DNA from: Staphylococcus sp. MI 10-1553
GTDB lineage: Bacteria > Bacillota > Bacilli > Staphylococcales > Staphylococcaceae
Direction: 5' to 3'
DNA length: 64,000 bases
NCBI RefSeq assembly: GCF_010365305.1
Contig: NZ_CP048279.1
Location: 2,356,001 to 2,420,000, forward strand
Below the pieces are notes generated by a model. That model did no database searches, had not been told where the DNA came from, and saw nothing but the letters and a program-made list of their open reading frames with translations. This document shows positions 60,752-64,000 of the stretch, piece by piece. Position numbers and translations under genes: made by a program. Within the stretch, counting starts at the first letter, position 1; every line of letters starts with the position of its first letter.

Positions 60752-60782
60752 AGACCGACAAGACATCACATCTCATCAGCCT
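60743..60782 (-). terminator. Terminator of the cupin gene
   Basis: On the minus strand AGGCTGATGAGA and TCTTGTCGGTCT pair along 12 positions with several G-U pairs, followed by TTTTGTTTT. Confidence 0.65.
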
Positions 60783-60796
60783 TTCAAACAAATCTA

Positions 60797-61276
60797 TTAA
60801 TCCACCGAAACCTTCGCATATTTTCGAATGATCTCCTCATGCTCCGGATACCATGCCAACAATTCCGCTTGTGTAAACAATTCAAAATGCTCAAATTGAA
60901 ATGCAGGTTGCACCATACAACCGACAACCGCAAAGGCATTTTCACGTTCAATGGAAGACGCAAATATCGTCCCTTTTGGCACAACATATTGCAATACATC
61001 ACCGTCCACGACATTCGGACCTAATTGCACGGCACAATACGTACGATCTGGAAAAATCATATGAATCGTCAGCGTTTCACCGGCATGGTAATACCAAATC
61101 TCATCCGCATCAATACGATGGAAATGCGAAATATTCTTATCCTCTAATAGAAAATAAATGCTAGAATAATGCGGTCTTTCATTCGTCGTATCCGGACTTA
61201 AAATCGTTTGGCGATAATAGCCCCCTTCTGGATGAGGGATTAATTCTAAATGGCGCACCCAATCTTGTGCTTCCAT
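60797..61276 (-). CDS. Cupin domain protein (DUF985)
   Basis: A 159-residue beta-barrel protein of the cupin_5/DUF985 family. It opens LELIPHPEGGYYRQTI, the family signature, with YFLLEDKNISHFHRIDADEIWYYHAGE as the first cupin motif (H, H, E ligands) and PKGTIFASS in the second. It may bind a metal or sugar-like ligand; no reaction is established. It is 18 bases upstream of nothing obvious but directly downstream of the YebC-type gene on the same strand, so cotranscription is likely. Confidence 0.85.
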   Translation of the reverse strand: MEAQDWVRHLELIPHPEGGYYRQTILSPDTTNERPHYSSIYFLLEDKNISHFHRIDADEIWYYHAGETLTIHMIFPDRTYCAVQLGPNVVDGDVLQYVVPKGTIFASSIERENAFAVVGCMVQPAFQFEHFELFTQAELLAWYPEHEEIIRKYAKVSVD

Positions 61277-61294
61277 AGCATTGACCTCCAGTGA

Positions 61295-62011
61295 CTATGC
61301 AAGTTCTACATTATGATAAACGTGTTGAACGTCTTCTAATTCTTCTAATACATCGATTAATTTTTCAAATGTTTCCTGATCTTCCGCTGAAAGTTGAACT
61401 TCAGTTTGTGGCAACATTTCAAGTTCAGCGACTTCAAATGATGTCACACCTAATTGTGCTAACGCTTTTTGTACAGTTGCAAATTGATCAGGCTCTGCGT
61501 ATACAATCGTTAATCCGCCTTCTTCAATGACGTCACGTACGTCAATATCATTTTCCATTAAAGCTTCAAGCACTGTATCCGCATCAAAGCTTTCAAATGC
61601 AAATGTCGCCGTATGGTCGAACATATAAGCCACTGAGCCAGATACGCCCATATTTCCGCCGTTTTTACCGAAAGCTGCTCTCACGTCAGAAGCTGTACGA
61701 TTGACGTTGTTCGTTAAGGCATCCACAATCACCATCGAACCACTTGGACCGAAACCTTCGTAACGGAGTGAATCAAAGTCTTCCTCGCCGCCACCTTTCG
61801 CTTTTTCAATCGCTCTATCAATAATATGGTTGGGTACAGAATAAGTTTTCGCGCGTTCAAGGACAAATTTTAATTGTTGGTTTGATTCAGGATCGGGTTC
61901 ACCTGATTTTGCCGCTACATAAATTTCTTTACCAAATTTAGCGTAAATGCGGCTTGTGTTTTTATCCTTTTGCGCTTTCTTTTCTTTAATATTATTCCAT
62001 TTACGTCCCAT
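61295..62011 (-). CDS. YebC/PmpR-family (TACO1-like) regulatory protein
   Basis: A 238-residue protein of the YebC/TACO1 family. The N-terminus [20 protein letters not shown] is typical, followed by [35 protein letters not shown] and the acidic C-terminal domain ending VYHNVEL. YebC-type proteins bind DNA or assist ribosomes at proline stretches; this is the YeeN-like paralogue type. The ATG at 62011 is used because it gives the family N-terminus; GGAAGTC precedes it. Confidence 0.9.
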   Translation of the reverse strand: MGRKWNNIKEKKAQKDKNTSRIYAKFGKEIYVAAKSGEPDPESNQQLKFVLERAKTYSVPNHIIDRAIEKAKGGGEEDFDSLRYEGFGPSGSMVIVDALTNNVNRTASDVRAAFGKNGGNMGVSGSVAYMFDHTATFAFESFDADTVLEALMENDIDVRDVIEEGGLTIVYAEPDQFATVQKALAQLGVTSFEVAELEMLPQTEVQLSAEDQETFEKLIDVLEELEDVQHVYHNVELA

Positions 62012-62086
62012 GACTTCCATCTCGCTTTCAAATACGTTTTTGAGTACCCTTTATTATACATGTAAAATTTAGACAATAGCAACATT

Positions 62087-63091
62087 CTAAATAGGAATGG
62101 GTTGTTCAAACAATTTTCGAGCGACGGATTGTGCCGTGTGAATATCCTCTGCGTCATATACTAATAACCGTCCATCTTGATACAATGTCATATCATACGT
62201 TTCAAGTCGAAATCGTTTAATGAAAGGATTATCAATTAAAATTGTGACTTCTGTACGTATGGCCGCTTCAAATTGTTCTGGAGCCAATCTGAATTGATAC
62301 ACGCCGCCACATAACACTTGCGTAGACTTAAGCTGTTTGTTTTGTAGACGCGTGAACTGTTGCTTGGCACATACGGGACAGTCCACTTCTTTAAGACTTT
62401 GAATCGAGATTTTTTTCACTTTACCTTGATCAATATCACTGGTCGTCATTTGGTAAGAAAAATCACCATGCATCAGGTAATAAAAGACTTCTGCCACGAC
62501 AAAACTACTCGCCAAATGAACAGCGGGTGGCAACACTCCGTTAAGGTCACAACTTTCCATCGTCTCTGGCACATCCGGCATCACACAATGTAAACAAGGC
62601 CCGTCATGACTGATTGGAAAGACACTCAGCTGACTCCCCACTACTGCACCGTAAACATAAGGAATATCCAATTTTCGTGTCGCTTCATTCACTAAATAAC
62701 GTGTTTCAAAACGATCCAAACCATCAAGTACCATATCCGGTTGTAGTTCCTCAAGAATGCCTTCAATATTGCGTGCTGTCACTTCTTCGTATAACGGTTC
62801 GATTGTTACTTCATGATTCATCATCGCGAGTCGTTCTTTTAGTGCAAACACTTTCGGCTTCATCGCTTCAGCATCTGCTTCAACATAGCCACTTTGACGA
62901 TGTAAGTTAGATAAATGCACCACATCTTTATCGACGATCGTCAGTTTGCCAACACCACTTCTCACCAATTGCTCAGCGATGCCACTACCTAAAGCGCCGA
63001 CGCCGATGACAAATACGTGTAATTGTTGTAACTGACGTTGGCTCTGTTCCCCAAAATGTTGGAAGCGTATTTGTCTATGATAGCGTGTCAT
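62087..63091 (-). CDS. thiF: ThiF/MoeB family adenylyltransferase
   Basis: A 334-residue E1-like enzyme. The ATP-binding motif is VIGVGALGSGIAEQLVRSGV, with DKDVVHLSNLHRQSGY, the DGLDRFETRYLVNEA loop, and zinc cysteines in CLHCVMPD and CPVC. It adenylates the C-terminal glycine of ThiS for sulfur transfer in thiazole synthesis. Its ATG overlaps the last base of the thiG stop region, so it is coupled to thiG and thiS. A MoeB role is less likely because of this neighbourhood. Confidence 0.9.
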   Translation of the reverse strand: MTRYHRQIRFQHFGEQSQRQLQQLHVFVIGVGALGSGIAEQLVRSGVGKLTIVDKDVVHLSNLHRQSGYVEADAEAMKPKVFALKERLAMMNHEVTIEPLYEEVTARNIEGILEELQPDMVLDGLDRFETRYLVNEATRKLDIPYVYGAVVGSQLSVFPISHDGPCLHCVMPDVPETMESCDLNGVLPPAVHLASSFVVAEVFYYLMHGDFSYQMTTSDIDQGKVKKISIQSLKEVDCPVCAKQQFTRLQNKQLKSTQVLCGGVYQFRLAPEQFEAAIRTEVTILIDNPFIKRFRLETYDMTLYQDGRLLVYDAEDIHTAQSVARKLFEQPIPI

Positions 63092-63858
63092 TATAAAAAG
63101 CCTAACCCCTCAGATGGACTGGATTGCACTGCATTATAACGAATTGGAATACGACCTGCTTCATAACTTAAACGACCCGCTTCGATTCCTTTTTTCATCG
63201 CTTCAGCCATCTTCACTGGATCTTGTGCACGAGATACAGCCGAATTGAGCAAGATTGCATCTGCGCCAAGTTCCATCGCTTCGGCACAATCTTTTGCTGA
63301 ACCAATCCCTGCATCTACAATGACAGGCACGTCACATTTTTCAATGATATAACGCAAATTCAGTGGATTCGTAATGCCACGACCTGTACCAATAGGAGAA
63401 GCAAGTGGCATCACCGCATGAACACCTAAGCTTTCTAGTCGTTGCGCTAATACGACATCATCTGAAATATACGGACAAACGATGTAGCCTTTTTCTAATA
63501 AAATTTCACAAGCTTTGTACGTTTCTAACGGATCAGGTAATAATGTATCGTCATCGCCAATCACTTCGACCTTAATCATGTCACACACGCCAGCTTCACG
63601 CGCTAATTCAGCAATACGCACCGCTTCTTCTGCCGTTTTCGCACCTGCTGTATTGGGAAATGTTGTAAATTTTGATAAATCGACATTCGCCAATGGATTC
63701 GGTAAGTTTCGGTCATATAAACTCATACGTCTGACCGCAAATGTGAGCACTTCTGTTTCTGATGCTTCAATCGCCTTAGACTGAATCGCTTCACTTTCAA
63801 ATTTTCCTGTACCTAAAAATAATCTTGAATGAAATGTTAAATGTCCAATTTTAAACAT
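63091..63858 (-). CDS. thiG: Thiazole synthase
   Basis: A 255-residue TIM-barrel enzyme that makes the thiazole of thiamine from deoxyxylulose phosphate, dehydroglycine and ThiS-thiocarboxylate. The conserved core is [24 protein letters not shown], the Schiff-base lysine in [32 protein letters not shown] and [18 protein letters not shown] formed by the terminal glycine codons of thiS precedes the ATG by 8 bases. The order is thiS-thiG-thiF on the minus strand. Confidence 0.95.
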   Translation of the reverse strand: MFKIGHLTFHSRLFLGTGKFESEAIQSKAIEASETEVLTFAVRRMSLYDRNLPNPLANVDLSKFTTFPNTAGAKTAEEAVRIAELAREAGVCDMIKVEVIGDDDTLLPDPLETYKACEILLEKGYIVCPYISDDVVLAQRLESLGVHAVMPLASPIGTGRGITNPLNLRYIIEKCDVPVIVDAGIGSAKDCAEAMELGADAILLNSAVSRAQDPVKMAEAMKKGIEAGRLSYEAGRIPIRYNAVQSSPSEGLGFL

Positions 63859-63861
63859 CTG

Positions 63862-64000
63862 TTAACCGCCTCCTACAAATTCTAACAATTCTAATCGATC
63901 ATCTTGCCGTACTTCAGTTGTGGCCCATGCTGAACGTTTAACGACTGTTGCATTACGTTCGACTGCCATCCGTTTCGATTCGATACCGAAATGGTCTAAA
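63862..64000 (-). CDS. thiS: Sulfur carrier protein ThiS, C-terminal part (partial)
   Basis: The last 45 residues are read from the window edge to TAA at 63864-63862: FGIESKRMAVERNATVVKRS, then AWATTEVRQDDRLELLEFVGGG. The beta-grasp fold end with the di-glycine tail is typical of ThiS, whose terminal glycine carries the sulfur as thiocarboxylate. The N-terminus lies beyond the window. thiG starts 3 bases after its stop. Confidence 0.9.
   Translation of the reverse strand, partial: LDHFGIESKRMAVERNATVVKRSAWATTEVRQDDRLELLEFVGGG

Noticed and set aside
1..64000. tRNA or rRNA genes, CRISPR arrays, prophage or insertion sequence
   Set aside because: No cloverleaf-like sequence with CCA-adjacent acceptor stems, no regularly spaced repeats, and no transposase or phage gene was found on reading both strands.

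Overview
The window is a gene-dense stretch of low-GC Firmicute chromosome. By gene content it comes from a Staphylococcus: an MgrA with Cys12, a 388-residue NorA, an LtaS whose Thr300 and Ala217/Ser218 sit at the S. aureus positions, staphylococcal queCDE/pabABC/fruRKA/cydDC blocks, and strong AGGAGG ribosome binding sites. It does not look like S. aureus itself: nagA and saePQRS, which I remember between fruA and queE in S. aureus, are absent, and there is an NAD malate dehydrogenase, a thiS-thiG-thiF cluster and a tandem pair of peptide transporters. An intermedius- or hyicus-group species is my guess; the sequence alone does not settle it. I saw no tRNA, rRNA, CRISPR array, prophage or insertion sequence.

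Layout. 1-6.2 kb (plus): end of a DMT transporter, queF, a decayed GNAT gene, two dtpT-like POT transporters and a diacylglycerol-kinase-family lipid kinase. 6.2-10.7 kb (minus): deoxyribonucleotidase, hisC and a two-gene OpuF-type osmoprotectant importer. 10.7-16.5 kb: recQ, an ABC-F ATPase and a ZIP transporter, flanked by two inverted copies of a ~180-bp structured repeat. 16.6-23.1 kb (minus): ltaS, then pabA-pabB-pabC, a tiny membrane protein and pxpB-pxpC packed as one operon. 23.2-25.2 kb (plus): preQ1 riboswitch and queCDE. 25.3-33.1 kb: two membrane proteins, a bactoprenol-type glycosyltransferase, an mpfA-like CNNM/CorC protein with an unusual leader, and fruR-fruK-fruA. 33.3-41.4 kb: small membrane proteins, ybaK, a glycosyltransferase/CDP-glycerol transferase fusion, norA, a DUF1361 membrane operon ending in a CPBP protease, and malate dehydrogenase. 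41.6-43.5 kb: an AT-rich RloA/RloB-type cassette (candidate anti-phage module) whose second gene is frameshifted. 43.7-53.9 kb: aldo/keto reductase, COG0523 GTPase, mgrA, cydDC, uppP, a repeat-containing basic coiled-coil protein, a YaiI/YqxD protein and a LOG-family protein. 54.2-64 kb (mostly minus): acetyltransferases (one frameshifted), a lipoprotein, DUF membrane proteins, an MFS exporter with a LysR regulator, a DUF402 protein, a DUF985 cupin, a YebC-type regulator and thiF-thiG-thiS.

How genes work together. QueD, QueE, QueC and QueF make preQ1 for queuosine, and preQ1 should shut off queCDE through the riboswitch. PabABC supplies p-aminobenzoate for folate. LtaS, UppP, the lipid kinase, the GT2 enzyme and the CDP-glycerol transferase fusion concern envelope polymers and lipid carriers. 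MgrA is a known regulator of norA in S. aureus and both lie here. FruRKA has a promoter with a cre-like site in its spacer.

The observations most worth a second look are the mpfA leader (two upstream mini-ORFs, the second ending exactly where a TTG start begins, with a hairpin between Shine-Dalgarno and start), the RloAB-like cassette with its homopolymer frameshift, and the inverted dispersed repeats.
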